DNA of 64,000 bases from the NCBI GenBank assembly GCA_900468805.1, contig UEIF01000009.1, forward strand, positions 248,001 through 312,000, given 5' to 3'. A model generated the notes under the pieces. That model ran no database searches. It was given only the letters and a program-made list of their open reading frames with translations, and was not told the origin of the DNA. Numbering within the stretch: position 1 is the first letter of the stretch; each line of letters opens with the position of its first letter. Source of the DNA: Hyphomicrobiales bacterium (GTDB taxonomy: Bacteria > Pseudomonadota > Alphaproteobacteria > Rhizobiales > Rhizobiaceae). Shown here piece after piece: positions 1 through 10,349 of the stretch. The position numbers and the translations under genes were made by a program.

Positions 1-441
1 GAATTGTTTTTGTTATCTGAGTAAAGAAACAAAACGTCGAAGCTTATTCACCTAAAGACGTATCTACTTAGGACGACGTACGCCGAAGTTCATAGCCCGC
101 GATCAATTTTGGTGGTGGAGCAAATCCGGATTTGACTCAGTCATACGCCGGCGGCTGACATTATTTTCATGCGTTTAGCGGCTCGATCCGTAGCCGGGGT
201 GCAACGTAATCAACCATTCGGGGAACGGCTTAGTATCGTATAAGTTTAGATCAAGAATTACGTCCTCTTTACACCTTCCGATGGAACTAATGTGGGCATT
301 TAACCTATATTAGCTAGTTTAACATCACGAGAACTGTGGTATTGAATTCCTACTTTAGTGCTTCCAAACCCTCATATCTGAAGGGCTTGAGTGTTCGATT
401 TTGTTGAGGCGTAGGGAAACTCGGCTGGGGAGGATGAGGCA
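1..441. other. AT-rich upstream intergenic region
   Basis: No convincing gene is seen on either strand. The stretch is richer in A and T than the genes to its right. It carries a perfect 14-bp palindrome at 121-134 (CAAATCCGGATTTG). It presumably holds the promoter of the LuxR-type gene that begins at 442, but I cannot pick a firm -35/-10 pair. Confidence 0.5.
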
Positions 442-1266
442 GTGAATTCAGCGCTAATACCAAATTTAGATCTTAGACAGGAAAATGTAGCTCTTCCACT
501 TAAGGTAGAGAATAGTTCAGCGGCATCGACCTTGCTGTCGGGGCCAAAGCACTCTCTCATGATCCTGGATAACCGTGAACTTGATCGGCAATGCCTGGCG
601 CAATGCATGGCGGCCCACAAGACGGATTTACTTATCCTGGCATTTGGAACGGTTGAAGAGTGGAAGCAAAAACGCGACGAGTATCCGCCGCTTTCGGCAA
701 TCCTCTTGAACATTGGCGGCAAAAAAATCGACGATCCGGCCGTCTCGGAGCAAATCAGTAGCCTTTCGTCGGAATTCGGGACGATACCAGTCATCGTACT
801 GGCTGATAGCGACGATTTCACCCAAATCGTGCGGGCGCTCGAATTTGGAGCCAAGGGCTACATACCCGCCTCGGTCAGCGTCAGCGTCTGTATGGAACTG
901 ATCGCGCTGTCAGTGGCGGGAGGCGTTTTTGTGCCTGCGAGCACCCTATTCGCCATGCGTCATTTGCTGGAGTCCAGCAACTCGATCGCTCGCCCGTTGG
1001 CCGGCATATTCACGGATCGTCAGGCCGAAGTTGTAGAGGCTCTCCGGCGCGGAAAGGCGAACAAGATCATCGCCTATGAGCTCAATCTGCGGGAAAGCAC
1101 CGTCAAGGTTCATGTTCGCAACATCATGAAAAAGGTAAAAGCAACCAACAGAACAGAGGTCGTGTTCAAGATAAACGATCTCTTCAAGGAAAGTATTACC
1201 GCCCCCGAAAAAAGCAGAGACCGAGCAGATGCTATCGGACGATCAACTGTTGCGTCACATCACTAA
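442..1266 (+). CDS. LuxR/NarL-type regulator with degenerate receiver domain
   Basis: 274 aa. The start is GTG, with GGGGAGG about 10 nt upstream. Residues about 36-150 have the outline of a response-regulator receiver, but the usual phospho-acceptor Asp is Asn (AILLN, residue 90), so it probably cannot be phosphorylated in the normal way. Residues about 190-255 are a LuxR/GerE helix-turn-helix (FTDRQAEVVEALRRGKANK, then a recognition helix in ESTVKVHVRNIMKKV). The protein is a cytoplasmic DNA-binding regulator. It lies tail-to-tail with the polysaccharide operon at 1564-6857, so control of polysaccharide genes is a reasonable inference. The family is clear; the signal and the targets are not visible. 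Confidence 0.85.
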   Translation: MNSALIPNLDLRQENVALPLKVENSSAASTLLSGPKHSLMILDNRELDRQCLAQCMAAHKTDLLILAFGTVEEWKQKRDEYPPLSAILLNIGGKKIDDPAVSEQISSLSSEFGTIPVIVLADSDDFTQIVRALEFGAKGYIPASVSVSVCMELIALSVAGGVFVPASTLFAMRHLLESSNSIARPLAGIFTDRQAEVVEALRRGKANKIIAYELNLRESTVKVHVRNIMKKVKATNRTEVVFKINDLFKESITAPEKSRDRADAIGRSTVASHH

Positions 1267-1288
1267 CGCGGTCTTGACCTGAGCCATG

Positions 1289-1320
1289 CTCGGCGGCGCA
1301 AAGCAAAATGCGCCGCCGAG
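1289..1320. terminator. Strong hairpin between convergent genes
   Basis: A perfect 12-bp GC-rich stem (1289-1300 with 1309-1320; CTCGGCGGCGCA and its complement) encloses an 8-nt loop. It lies 23 bp after the LuxR-type stop codon and downstream of the convergent CgeB-like gene. No T-run follows on the plus strand, so it may be a bidirectional terminator or an RNA-stabilising hairpin. Confidence 0.5.
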
Positions 1321-1563
1321 GCACGATCTGGCACCAGGGCGCCAAAGCTTGGATGTGATCGCTCAGCCTGCGAAGGTCGCCATGTGCATCTCCACTTCCG
1401 GCTCTGCCCTACACGCAATAGCCCACCGCTGATTCTTCCTCGCCAATTTCCCTGGCTCGGCCTAGACTGGGCAGCCGCCTGTAGTCCTTGGGGTTGGCGG
1501 GCTGCTGAGCTCGTCTTCCAGAATAACTCAATGAAAACATGTCGTTTAAGCAATTGCCAGCGA

Positions 1564-3393
1564 TCACGAAGGATGCCTGGAAAGCGCCGTTCGGATCCTG
1601 CGCAACGGGATCCGCTGCGAACGGGAGATCAGACCCTTTGCAAGATGCCAAAAATATCGAAACTCCGGCAGTGGTGGCACGTTTGGCCTCAAGTGATTCA
1701 AGCGCAATGCGATCATCATCTGATCGACGCCTGAGTACAACCGCTGGCGCCAGCCAATATCAAGTCCGTGATGTCTAGACGCTGTACTATCGCCGGTCTC
1801 GCTTTCTTCGAAGGGACCGTGACGAAAAACGTTCGCAAGATCTGGCTGCTGACAACGATCGAGAATCTCGGCGAAGCATGCAAGCCATTCGTGATCGCTT
1901 CGTCTGGGAAGCCGGTGAATGCTCTTTCGATCTGTGGCCGACAGTTCTAAGGCCGGCCGATTGTCTTCTCGACGGTCTCGATCGAGGACGAGGCGCGCAC
2001 GCCTGAGTTCGTTATGGGATAGGGATGGATAAAAGTCCTGCAATCGCCGCGCTTGGACGAGTTGGCCTTTGCAGACCAACGCGAGAAGGAAATACGCCCA
2101 TTCGACCGGATCCGGGGCGGCCGCCCCGTAGTCGATCATCGTTACCTTGATTAAGTTCACCAGAAGCTTGTAAGCGCGATCGGCATCGCCCTCATGCAAG
2201 GCGCAGACGGCGAGACCGAATTTGGCTTCGGGCAGGTAGGAAACGTAATCCAAGCAGCGCGCGTAGCAGTCCTTGGCCTCCTCGAGTTTACCCTGCTCAA
2301 GAAGCAAATCGCCTTGCTTCAGTAAAACGCGGTCGCTTGCCCGCCCGGCTACATGGATGCTTCCCCGCTGGGAGATGCGCTCAACTTTTATAAGGTCGCC
2401 GAAAGGCCCGGGCTGAATGATTTTTTCGCCGGATCGCAGGCCGCTGTTCAATATGAACCACTGATATATTTGTGGTCTGTGATTCAGAGTGTGGCGCGAG
2501 TGGACCAGATTATAGCCGGCCGTCGAGATGCGCTGTATTTCAGCTGGATGAGCAAAGAGGTATTCCAATCGTTCAACCACGTCGTACTGGTCGGTGAAGA
2601 TGCAATTCTCCATGTCGTTAAAGCCAGCCGCCTGCAGTGCTGCCGTCCGTTCCGTCACGAGACAGGTGTTCGCCCCTGGAATCTCGAAGTGTTTGCGCAC
2701 GACCTCGCCGGCCATGGTTCCGCATGTGGGCACGACGAGGCTCGCGTTGAGGGCGCGCGCATAGGCCTCTCCTGCCAGCAACTGGGAGGCAAGTTTGCTC
2801 TCATAGGTATGCTGAGGCGAAGCCAGGCAGGGATATCGATCGCGGATGATCGGAAAGACCTTCTGCCGCCAGGGGTAAAGGCCATTGACCTGGCCCGTGA
2901 GCGTGACCGGTATGATCTTGTGCTGGTGATAGTCTTGATAGACTTCGGGATCGACGAAGTTTGGCCAGACGAACAGGTTGTCCTTCAGCTCCGGCATATA
3001 TTCCGGAGCCAGGGTCGCAATCGAGAAATATGTCTCGATGCCCCATTGCTCCATATCGGAAAGGAAACCACTGCGCCGGTCGCACCATGGATCGGCGTTA
3101 TGAAGACCAAGCTTCGGAACGCCGATATGGGCATCGGTGTTGATGATTCTTATCCGCCGTGAACCCTGTGACCGGTAGCCGCTTTCAAACAGCGTCAGAT
3201 CCGGCTGGCATCTTTCGCATACCTCCGCATAGTCGCAGTCGCGGTTTACGACGACGACATCAAAGTGTGTGCCGAGGCATTTGACCTGCTGCTGCATATG
3301 CAGCAGCAGGTAACCGGACGCGTTCGCATTGGGTTGGTGGTCCCATTGAAAGAAAACGAGCCTTGGTTTGCGATGATTGGCGTTGCTATTCAT
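1564..3393 (-). CDS. CgeB-like GT-B glycosyltransferase with TPR-like C-terminal part (copy 1)
   Basis: 609 aa from the ATG at 3393, which is 5 nt after the upstream gene's stop. A longer reading from 3498 would overlap that gene by 101 bp and was not chosen. Residues 10-330 resemble CgeB/group-1 transferases: KPRLVFFQWDH at the N-terminus, LYPWRQKVFP near 172, and a conserved block near 222-246 (TCGTMAGEVVRKHFEIPG). Residues about 353-415 look like one or two TPR helices (LLLEQGKLEEAKDCYARCL). The rest is unassigned. It is a clear paralogue of the gene at 20837-22696 and of the fragment at 17541. It is the last gene of a four-gene polysaccharide operon, so it probably adds a sugar to the repeat unit. 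Donor and acceptor are unknown. Confidence 0.8.
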   Translation of the reverse strand: MNSNANHRKPRLVFFQWDHQPNANASGYLLLHMQQQVKCLGTHFDVVVVNRDCDYAEVCERCQPDLTLFESGYRSQGSRRIRIINTDAHIGVPKLGLHNADPWCDRRSGFLSDMEQWGIETYFSIATLAPEYMPELKDNLFVWPNFVDPEVYQDYHQHKIIPVTLTGQVNGLYPWRQKVFPIIRDRYPCLASPQHTYESKLASQLLAGEAYARALNASLVVPTCGTMAGEVVRKHFEIPGANTCLVTERTAALQAAGFNDMENCIFTDQYDVVERLEYLFAHPAEIQRISTAGYNLVHSRHTLNHRPQIYQWFILNSGLRSGEKIIQPGPFGDLIKVERISQRGSIHVAGRASDRVLLKQGDLLLEQGKLEEAKDCYARCLDYVSYLPEAKFGLAVCALHEGDADRAYKLLVNLIKVTMIDYGAAAPDPVEWAYFLLALVCKGQLVQARRLQDFYPSLSHNELRRARLVLDRDRREDNRPALELSATDRKSIHRLPRRSDHEWLACFAEILDRCQQPDLANVFRHGPFEESETGDSTASRHHGLDIGWRQRLYSGVDQMMIALRLNHLRPNVPPLPEFRYFWHLAKGLISRSQRIPLRRIRTALSRHPS

Positions 3394-3397
3394 ATCC

Positions 3398-4441
3398 CTA
3401 ACGAACGGCTTCCTGAACAGGAAGGCCAACGGCCGGAACAGGCAGGTGCGTGTAAGCCGTTTGCGGGGACCTGACGTCAGGCATGCTCCTGGATCCAAGA
3501 GAAAGCTTCCACTCGAAATAAGCGATCGTTCTTTCGAGCCCTTCCCGCAGGTTCACCGTCGGCTGCCAACCCAGTTCCTGCCTTGCGCGGCTGATGTCCG
3601 GCTTGCGCTGCGTCGGGTCGTCGATTGGGAGAGGATTGAAGACGATGCCTGACTTCGATCCAGTCATTTCGATCACCATCTCAGCCAGTTCCCGGACCTG
3701 GAATTCTCCCGGGTTGCCAAGATTGATCGGGCCTGTAACGCCAGCCGGCGCGCCCATCAGGCGGATAAAGCCTTCGATCAGATCGTCCACGTAGCAGAAC
3801 GAGCGCGTCTGCGTGCCGTTGCCGAAGATGGTGATCGGCTCGTTTCGAAGCGCCTGAACGATGAAATTGGAAACGACGCGGCCGTCATTGGTCTGCATGC
3901 GCGGCCCGTAAGTATTGAAGATCCGCGCCACCCGGATTTCCACGCCGTATTGACGATGGTAGTCGAAGAACAGCGTTTCGGCGCAGCGCTTGCCTTCGTC
4001 ATAACATGCTCGCGGGCCGATGGGATTGACGCTGCCGCGATAGTCCTCCGTCTGCGGATGGACTGCCGGATCACCATAAACTTCGCTCGTGGAGGCCTGG
4101 AAAATCTTCGCCTTGGTGCGCTTGGCGAGGCCAAGCATATTGATGGCGCCGTGCACGTTGGTCTTGACCGTCTGAACGGGATCGACTTGGTAGTGGACTG
4201 GAGATGCCGGGCAGGCGAGGTTGTAGATCTCGTCAACTTCCACATAAAGCGGGAAGGTAATGTCGTGGCGAAGGATCTCGAAACGGGGGTCGTCGAGAAG
4301 ATGCAGAACGTTGTCGCGCGAACCTGTGTAATAATTGTCCACGGCGAGGACGTCATTGCCCTCTCGCAAGAGTCTTTCGCACAGGAATGATCCCAGAAAT
4401 CCGGTGCCACCCGTAACCATAATTCGCTTCTGTCCGTGCAT
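3398..4441 (-). CDS. uxs: UDP-glucuronate decarboxylase (UDP-xylose synthase) family SDR
   Basis: 347 aa. The ATG at 4441 has GGAG 7 nt upstream; longer readings lack support. It is an extended SDR with the N-terminal NAD motif TGGTGFLGS and the catalytic pair in [24 protein letters not shown] and NTYGPRMQ are typical of UXS enzymes. The expected reaction is NAD-dependent oxidation and decarboxylation of UDP-glucuronate to UDP-xylose in the cytoplasm. The last 30 or so residues extend past the usual end and are rich in Pro and Val. It is third in the wecG/wbaP-like/uxs/cgeB-like operon and presumably supplies UDP-xylose (or the 4-keto-pentose intermediate) for the polymer. Confidence 0.88.
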   Translation of the reverse strand: MHGQKRIMVTGGTGFLGSFLCERLLREGNDVLAVDNYYTGSRDNVLHLLDDPRFEILRHDITFPLYVEVDEIYNLACPASPVHYQVDPVQTVKTNVHGAINMLGLAKRTKAKIFQASTSEVYGDPAVHPQTEDYRGSVNPIGPRACYDEGKRCAETLFFDYHRQYGVEIRVARIFNTYGPRMQTNDGRVVSNFIVQALRNEPITIFGNGTQTRSFCYVDDLIEGFIRLMGAPAGVTGPINLGNPGEFQVRELAEMVIEMTGSKSGIVFNPLPIDDPTQRKPDISRARQELGWQPTVNLREGLERTIAYFEWKLSLGSRSMPDVRSPQTAYTHLPVPAVGLPVQEAVR

Positions 4442-4487
4442 TGATGTGCTCCGTTGTTGATGTTTGCCTCGCAGGACGAGGATGAGG

Positions 4488-5984
4488 TCAGTAGGCTCCC
4501 CTGCGCTTGAAGACCGCAGGGATTGTGCTGAGAAGGATGTGCCAGTCGAACCACAGGGACCGGTTGTCGATGTAGAACTCGTCGAGTTGCTGCTGCAGTT
4601 CGATATCTGCACTGCTTCGTTCGGATATCTGCCAGAGGCCTGTCAGGCCCGGTGTTACCGAGCGGCGCTTGTCACGAAACTCACCGTCCATCGCCAGGAG
4701 GTGGTATTCGGGGAAAGGACGCGGCCCTACGAAGGCCATCTCGCCTGCAATGATATTCACCAGCTGCGGGAGCTCGTCAAAACTCGACGAGCGCAGAAGA
4801 TGCCCGATGACAGGCAGGACGCGAGGATCTTCCTTGAGCTTGAAATGGGCCAACCATTCGGCCCGCATGGCGGGGTTCTCTCGGAACAATGCTTCGAGGC
4901 GCTCTTCCGCATCCTGGTACATCGTCCTGAGTTTCAGGACGTGCACCGGCTTGCCGGACAGACCTTCCCTGGCATGTCTGAAAAAGACGGGACCCGGATC
5001 GATGGCATAGATTGCGGCCGCAGCAATCGCAATAAAGGGTGCAACCACGATCGTTGCAGGTATGGCGATCGCGAGATCGACGATCCGCCGGACCAGATCC
5101 GAGCTTAACGACTTCTCACCATTGGTGAGTCGAACGCCGATCTCCCCGCCGACATCTGCAGGCCGCAATCCACTTACCTTGAGGCTCGGCGTATCGGACA
5201 GAAGGATGACTTCGGCGAATTGTCGGCGAATTGCGGCCAGATCGGCGATCAGCGAACCTGTGTCGCCGGCAATCAGGGCGATGGATGGCCCGCCGTCCGG
5301 CGATACGTCTGGTGCATCAGAAGAATAGGGCTCCGGCTTGATGCCATACTGCCAATGATCCTTGAAATATGCCATCAGCGCGGGGATATGATTGCTGCCC
5401 CCGATGATCACCGCGCGCTCTCCCCAGATTCCAAGCCTCCGGCACAGGCCTCGTGCGAGCCAGTGCGTGACAGGCTGGACAATCAGCCCGAGGCCAAGGA
5501 AGCCAACGATAGCAAGCAGCAGTCGTTCCCCTTCCGGCAGCAGGACTGCTCCGAACGCCGCGATGACGGCCACCTTGACGGAAGCTGTCGTGCGACGACG
5601 CAGAAGTTCGTGGTCGTGAAGCCGATATCCGGGATAGAGCCGAGCCGACGCATAAAGAAGGATCGCCGCCAATGCTGCGAGGGCGAAAGCGCGCTCCAGT
5701 ACCGTTCCTTCTGAACCAGTGGGAAGAAAGGGCAGAAGAGCAAAATAGGCAATCACATAGCTCGCGATGTCGCCGCCAATTAGGAGTGACGATGTTGCAA
5801 GCCGAGGGAGCGGGCGCCGGAGTGCGGCCGACATATTGAGCCCTGTCTGCCTTGAAGGATCGACAGACTTGGCGTTCGCAATGGGTGGAACAGAGCTTGC
5901 CGAAACTGTCCGCGAGGCTGTGTCGCTTGTGCCGATTGCCTTCGGCGGAGCTGACGGCATTGCTGACGGTGCAAACGACGACAT
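4488..5984 (-). CDS. Polyprenyl glycosylphosphotransferase (WbaP/ExoY-type initiating enzyme)
   Basis: 498 aa. The N-terminal 50 residues are Ser/Ala/Pro-rich. Four or so membrane helices follow (about 65-185). A Rossmann-like middle part ([19 protein letters not shown]) and a last helix near 300 lead into the catalytic bacterial sugar-transferase domain: [56 protein letters not shown]. The family transfers a hexose-1-phosphate, often galactose or glucose, from a UDP-sugar to undecaprenyl phosphate at the inner membrane and so starts the repeat unit. AAAGGAG lies 10 nt before the ATG. It is second in the operon, 15 nt after the WecG-type gene. Substrate not resolved. Confidence 0.9.
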   Translation of the reverse strand: MSSFAPSAMPSAPPKAIGTSDTASRTVSASSVPPIANAKSVDPSRQTGLNMSAALRRPLPRLATSSLLIGGDIASYVIAYFALLPFLPTGSEGTVLERAFALAALAAILLYASARLYPGYRLHDHELLRRRTTASVKVAVIAAFGAVLLPEGERLLLAIVGFLGLGLIVQPVTHWLARGLCRRLGIWGERAVIIGGSNHIPALMAYFKDHWQYGIKPEPYSSDAPDVSPDGGPSIALIAGDTGSLIADLAAIRRQFAEVILLSDTPSLKVSGLRPADVGGEIGVRLTNGEKSLSSDLVRRIVDLAIAIPATIVVAPFIAIAAAAIYAIDPGPVFFRHAREGLSGKPVHVLKLRTMYQDAEERLEALFRENPAMRAEWLAHFKLKEDPRVLPVIGHLLRSSSFDELPQLVNIIAGEMAFVGPRPFPEYHLLAMDGEFRDKRRSVTPGLTGLWQISERSSADIELQQQLDEFYIDNRSLWFDWHILLSTIPAVFKRRGAY

Positions 5985-5999
5985 AGTGGTTTTACTCCT

Positions 6000-6857
6000 T
6001 TACAGCCTTTGTCTCGACGCACCTGATCCGGAAACCGCGTCTTCGATCGGAAACTCCCGAAGCCCCAACCTCTGAAAGGCAGTCAGTGAGATGAAAGTCG
6101 GCACGACGAGCGCATAGCGTCGCCACAGCCGTCGTGGCTCGCATAAAAGACGGAACGCCCACTCGAAGCCGCTTCTTTGAATGACCCTCGGAGCTTGCCG
6201 TTTGAGGCCGGCGTGAAAGTCGAATGCAGCTCCGACTCCGATGAGAACCGAAGCGTCCAGACGGTCGCGCATGCGCGCCATCCAGAATTCCTGCTTGGGA
6301 CTGCTCAGTCCGACCCAGATGATATCCGCGCCTGACCGATTGATCCGCTCAGCAACATCCGTTTCCTCTTGCGGCGAAAGTTCGCGAAAAGGCGGCGCAT
6401 AGGAGCCGACTATCCGTGCTTCCGGGCATTTTGCGATAAGTCGAGCCTGCAGCTGCTCCAGCGTCTTGGCCGTCGCACCGTAGAGGAAGTGACGCAAGCC
6501 TTTGGATCTGCCGGTCTCGAAAACAGATAACATCAGATCCGGTCCGTAGACCCTGTCACTTTCCACATGGCCAGCATGTTTCAGCGCCCATACCAACGGC
6601 ATGCCGTCGGGAGTTACCAGGAATGCGCGGTTATGTATGGACCGAAGCTCGGGATCTTTTTGACACCGCACGACGCCGTGCGCGTCGCGAACGCACACAT
6701 ATTCTTTCCTGCCGTCTTCAATCGCCTTTTCAATAAGTCCGGTCGCGCTTTTGAGATTGACTGCCGAAATTCGAACACCAAGTACATTCGTCCACTTCAG
6801 AGAACCCGTTGGATCAAGGACTGACGTTTGGTTTCTGTCTGCTGGTGAATTTCTCAT
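6000..6857 (-). CDS. WecG/TagA/CpsF family glycosyltransferase (GT26)
   Basis: 285 aa, cytoplasmic or membrane-associated. Family signatures are present: TPDGMPLVWALK near residue 82, DRVYGPDLM near 101, GSYAPPFRELSPQEE, IIWVGLSSPKQEFWM, GVGAAFDFHAG and the Arg-rich end with EWAFRLLCEPRRLWRRY. GT26 enzymes add ManNAc, ManNAcA or glucose to a lipid-linked acceptor. It is the first gene of the minus-strand operon, directly before the initiating transferase, which suggests it makes an early linkage of the repeat unit. The ribosome-binding site before the ATG at 6857 is weak. Confidence 0.88.
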   Translation of the reverse strand: MRNSPADRNQTSVLDPTGSLKWTNVLGVRISAVNLKSATGLIEKAIEDGRKEYVCVRDAHGVVRCQKDPELRSIHNRAFLVTPDGMPLVWALKHAGHVESDRVYGPDLMLSVFETGRSKGLRHFLYGATAKTLEQLQARLIAKCPEARIVGSYAPPFRELSPQEETDVAERINRSGADIIWVGLSSPKQEFWMARMRDRLDASVLIGVGAAFDFHAGLKRQAPRVIQRSGFEWAFRLLCEPRRLWRRYALVVPTFISLTAFQRLGLREFPIEDAVSGSGASRQRL

Positions 6858-7287
6858 GACCTACGCTTTTGCCAACTGAAACTGTTACCAGAATATGCTG
6901 GCAAGACCGTTGCCTCCATACTTGCATCTCCAGCTAATGGACGTAGAAAGACTTAACATTTCTATTTCACACACGGAAATGACTTACGATATTCGAAGTA
7001 AGGCAGTATCCCGGGGGTATGCCTCATTGCTCTTTTTGATAAGCGTTACCCCCGAAAAGAGCGGTTTGACCTTCATGGAGCAGCGGAAGACAGTCGCTTT
7101 AGCGCAATCAGAGCTGGGGAGGTTTGAGCGCGATAAAGCCGGGGGAGAGACAATGGTGAATTCAATAGGGGGAAATTCAATAGGTGAATTGCGGGTGCCG
7201 GCCGGAGGGCCGTCAATGGCGCCAGCAGTACCAGTCAGCTGCAGAACGATTTGAGCTCTGATGGCTACATCGTCATCAGGGATGTCC
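6858..7287. other. Intergenic region: polysaccharide operon promoter side and IS66 flank
   Basis: No supported gene. The left half should contain the promoter of the minus-strand operon starting at 6857. An 11-bp direct repeat (AATTCAATAGG) occurs at 7159-7169 and 7174-7184. A short open frame at about 7250-7378 (SSDGYIVIRDVR) has no clear homology and runs into IS66 sequence. The IS66 right end is probably near 7288, where GTATGCATACGCCGGG begins. Confidence 0.4.
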
Positions 7288-8800
7288 GTATGCATACGCC
7301 GGGAACCGCGGGACTGGGTCGCGTGCGCGGGTCATTGCTGATGAATGCTGCGGATAAGATTCAGGCGTTGATCTGAGCAGAGGCTTTTTCGGCCTGGCGC
7401 AGCCTTTTCCACTCCCATGGGAGCAGTTCGTGCAAGCGGGAGACGGGCAGATCGGCGATGCGGGCGAAGACATCGGCAAGCCACGCCTTTGGGTCGACAT
7501 CGTTGAGGCGGCATGTGGTGATGACGGTCAGCATGACGGCGGCACGATCGGCCCCACGCTGGGAACCGGCGAAGGTCCAGTTTTTCCTTCCTAACGCCAC
7601 ACCGCGCAACGCTCTTTCCGCTGCATTGTTCGTAAGACAGACCCTTCCGTCTTCGAGGAAGAGAGCAAAGCCCTCCCAGCGCTTGAGCATGTAATCGATC
7701 GGCTCGATGACCTCGGACGATCTGCTGAGCGTGGCGCGTTCCTTCGTCAACTACTCGCGCATCTCATCGAACAGCGGCTTGCTCTTTTCCTGCCGCACAG
7801 CCTGTCGTTCTTCGGCGCTCAATCCGTTGATCTGGCGCTCGATTTCGAACAACTTGTCATAGCGCTTAACGGCTTCAAATGCGACCGGCGAGATCGGCTT
7901 GCCTTTCCGCTTGTGATCTCGAGCATGTTTCTGGACATCGGCTAATGCAAAGAATTTGCGACGCGAATGGGCGTTGCAAAAGGCAAAGGTGATCGGTGTC
8001 TTCTTCGTTTTGGCAATAATGTCCGGCTCGAACCCGTTGTAGCAATCCGTCTAAAGAATACCACCATACTCGGCCAAGTGCTTCTGCGGATGTTCGCCAC
8101 GCCGGTCGCTCGACGCATAATCGATCGCCGCCGGCGCAGCCGTTCCCCCGAACGGCTGGTCATCCCGGATGTAGGTCCATATTCGCCCGGTTACGCATTT
8201 GCCCTTGGCCTGGATTGGGATGGTCGTGTCGTCACCATGCAATCGCTCGGCCCCGAAAACATGCTTCTCGATTAGGTCGTAGACCGGCATGAGGGCCGCC
8301 GTTCCAAATCCGACCTGATCGGCCAGCGTCGAGGTCGACAGGTCTATGCCCTCACATTTGAACCTTGTGCTCTGGCGGTTCAGCGGACTGTGCATCCCAA
8401 ATTTGTCGAAGACGATCGTCGCCAGCAGATGCGGACCGATGAAGCCGCGCGGCGTGGCATGGAACGGTGCTGGCGCCTGGCTGATCGCCTCGCAATCGCG
8501 GCAGGTAAATTTCTCCCGAAACGTCTCGATCACCTTGAAGCGGCGCGGTATCTCCTCCAGTGTCTCGTTGACATCCTCGCCCAGTTTGGACAGGCGCGAC
8601 CCGCCGCAGCAAGCGCAGACGGTCGGGGGATCGATCACCACGCGCTCGCGCTCGGCATCCTCCGGCCAGGGTTTGTGCACCGGCCGTTTGCGTGTGAACG
8701 AACGCAGGCTCAACGTTCTGGCAGCAGCAGCCTGGGCCGCCACTTCATCCTCCGTCGCGGCCATCACGAGTTCTTCGAGCTGTAATTCCATCTGTCGATC
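7288..8800 (-). pseudogene. IS66-family transposase remnant with two in-frame amber stops
   Basis: Reading the minus strand from the Met at 8791, the frame is continuous IS66 TnpC: CACCGG zinc region, [28 protein letters not shown], then HGDDTTIPI with the catalytic Asp, and a C-terminal part with NNAAERALRGVALGRKNWTFAGS. The frame is broken by TAG at 8051-8053 (after EYGGIL) and TAG at 7751-7753, both in the same phase, and ends at 7361. About 50 N-terminal residues are missing where IS630 sequence begins near 8805-8826. The coordinates of the outer end at 7288 are approximate. The element is dead unless amber codons are suppressed. Confidence 0.85.
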
Positions 8801-8825
8801 AGACGTGCCGTGCGCTCGGATCTCT

Positions 8826-9701
8826 GAAGGGCTGACGGACGAATACCGGGCCGGTCGGCCACGGACTGTCTCCGATGCCCAGGTTGCGGAGGTCGTCGAG
8901 CGTACGTTGAACACCACGCCCAAGGATGCAACGCACTGGTCCATCCGTTCGATGGCAGCCGACAGCGGGCTTTCGCATACCACCATCCGCCGGATCTGGA
9001 CCGCGTTTGGCCTGCAGCCACATCGTGCCGAGACATTCAAGCTATCTTCCGATCCACTCTTCATCGACAAGGTGCAGGACATCGTCGGCCTTTACATGTC
9101 ACCACCGGACCGGGCGGTTGTGCTTTGCGTGGATGAGAAATCGCAAATCCAGGCATTGGATCGCGAGCAGCCGGTGCTGCCCATGGCACCGGGCGTCGCC
9201 GAACGGCGTACCCATACCTATGTCCGCAACGGCACGACCTCTTTTTTCGCCGCGCTCGATGTTGCCACGGGTGCGGTGATCGGTCAGTGCTATAAGCGTC
9301 ACCGGGCCACTGAATTCCTCGACTTCCTGAAGCGGATTGACGCCGAAATGCCCAATGGGCCGGACGTGCATCTGGTGATGGACAACTATGCGACCCACAA
9401 GACACCGAGGATCAAGGCCTGGCTGGCGCGCCGCCCACACTGGCATGTTCACTTCACGCCAACGTCGGCATCCTGGATCAATCAGGTCGAGCGGTGGTTC
9501 GCAGAGCTGACGCGAAAGCAGTTGCAGCGCGGCATACACCGTTCCACCGCAGAACTGGAAGCCGACATCGACGCATTCATCGAAACCCACAACGAAAATC
9601 CCACACCATACAAGTGGGTCAAATCCGCCGACCAGATCCTCGCGTCGGTCAAGCGCTTCTGCCAGAAGACAATGAGCCGAACTTCAGATTCGGGTGACTA
9701 G
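8826..9701 (+). pseudogene. IS630-family transposase, 5'-truncated
   Basis: The recognisable part begins with [14 protein letters not shown] and runs to the TAG at 9699. All three catalytic-core blocks of the DDE domain are present: [22 protein letters not shown] and [13 protein letters not shown]. The first 50-60 residues of the usual protein (N-terminal HTH) are replaced by antisense IS66 sequence, so an open frame exists upstream but is chimeric. This is a junction of two damaged elements, not an intact IS630. Confidence 0.85.
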
Positions 9702-10349
9702 GTGTACGGTCCCGGAGCTTTCACCGCATTCGTCACTTCGGCTTGCTTTCCAATGGCCATCGGCCAACTGAAGCTGGACCTCTGCCGAAGCCTGATCGAC
9801 CTCCCGCCGCCGGAGCAGCCGGTCGAAGAACCGGACGCAAAGCCACCCCCTCTGACGCATCGCTGCCCCTGTTGCGGCGGAGCCATGACGATCATCGGCG
9901 CGTGGACCCCGATTCGGCCGGCCTGCCGACCAGCATGGGAAGACCGCTCATGATTATTCCACGCGCGCCATCAGTTCAACGATCAGCGTCGGTATGCCGA
10001 ACAGCCGCGAGGCTGGTGCTTTGGCCAATTGTGCCTGAGCGACGCAGAGCGCAACAGTACCAGGGGTTCGACCAATGCAAACCAGCCGACAGGCCCGTCA
10101 ACGACACCGCAATGACCGCCAACAATCTCCTTCCAGACCCGTCCACGCGTTCCGGCAAGGTTCGATCTTCCCAAGTGCCATCCGCCGCTTCGGTTGAATC
10201 CCCATAGCGCCAAACAACCCGCGCCTTCGCTCAATCCGGCTTCAATGAGGATCAGTGAATGCCGCACGCAACGCGCCCGGACCTCACAGAACCCTCCAGA
10301 GGCTGGAGCAAATCAGATTCAACACTGACTTCTGGAGGTCGGTGATGGA
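9702..10349. other. IS-derived relic sequence without an intact gene
   Basis: The plus-strand frame from about 9745 to 9953 ends in a Cys-rich piece (THRCPCCGGAMTII) like the zinc-ribbon tail of some transposases, possibly the IS91 group, but too little remains to be sure. The rest (9954-10349) has no supported gene. It lies between the IS630 remnant and the IS5 fragment and is best read as decayed mobile DNA. Confidence 0.4.

Noticed and set aside
8346..9701. A single 451-residue plus-strand protein
   Set aside because: Its first 160 residues are antisense IS66 and only the part from 8826 is IS630, so it is a chimera created at the junction of two damaged elements.
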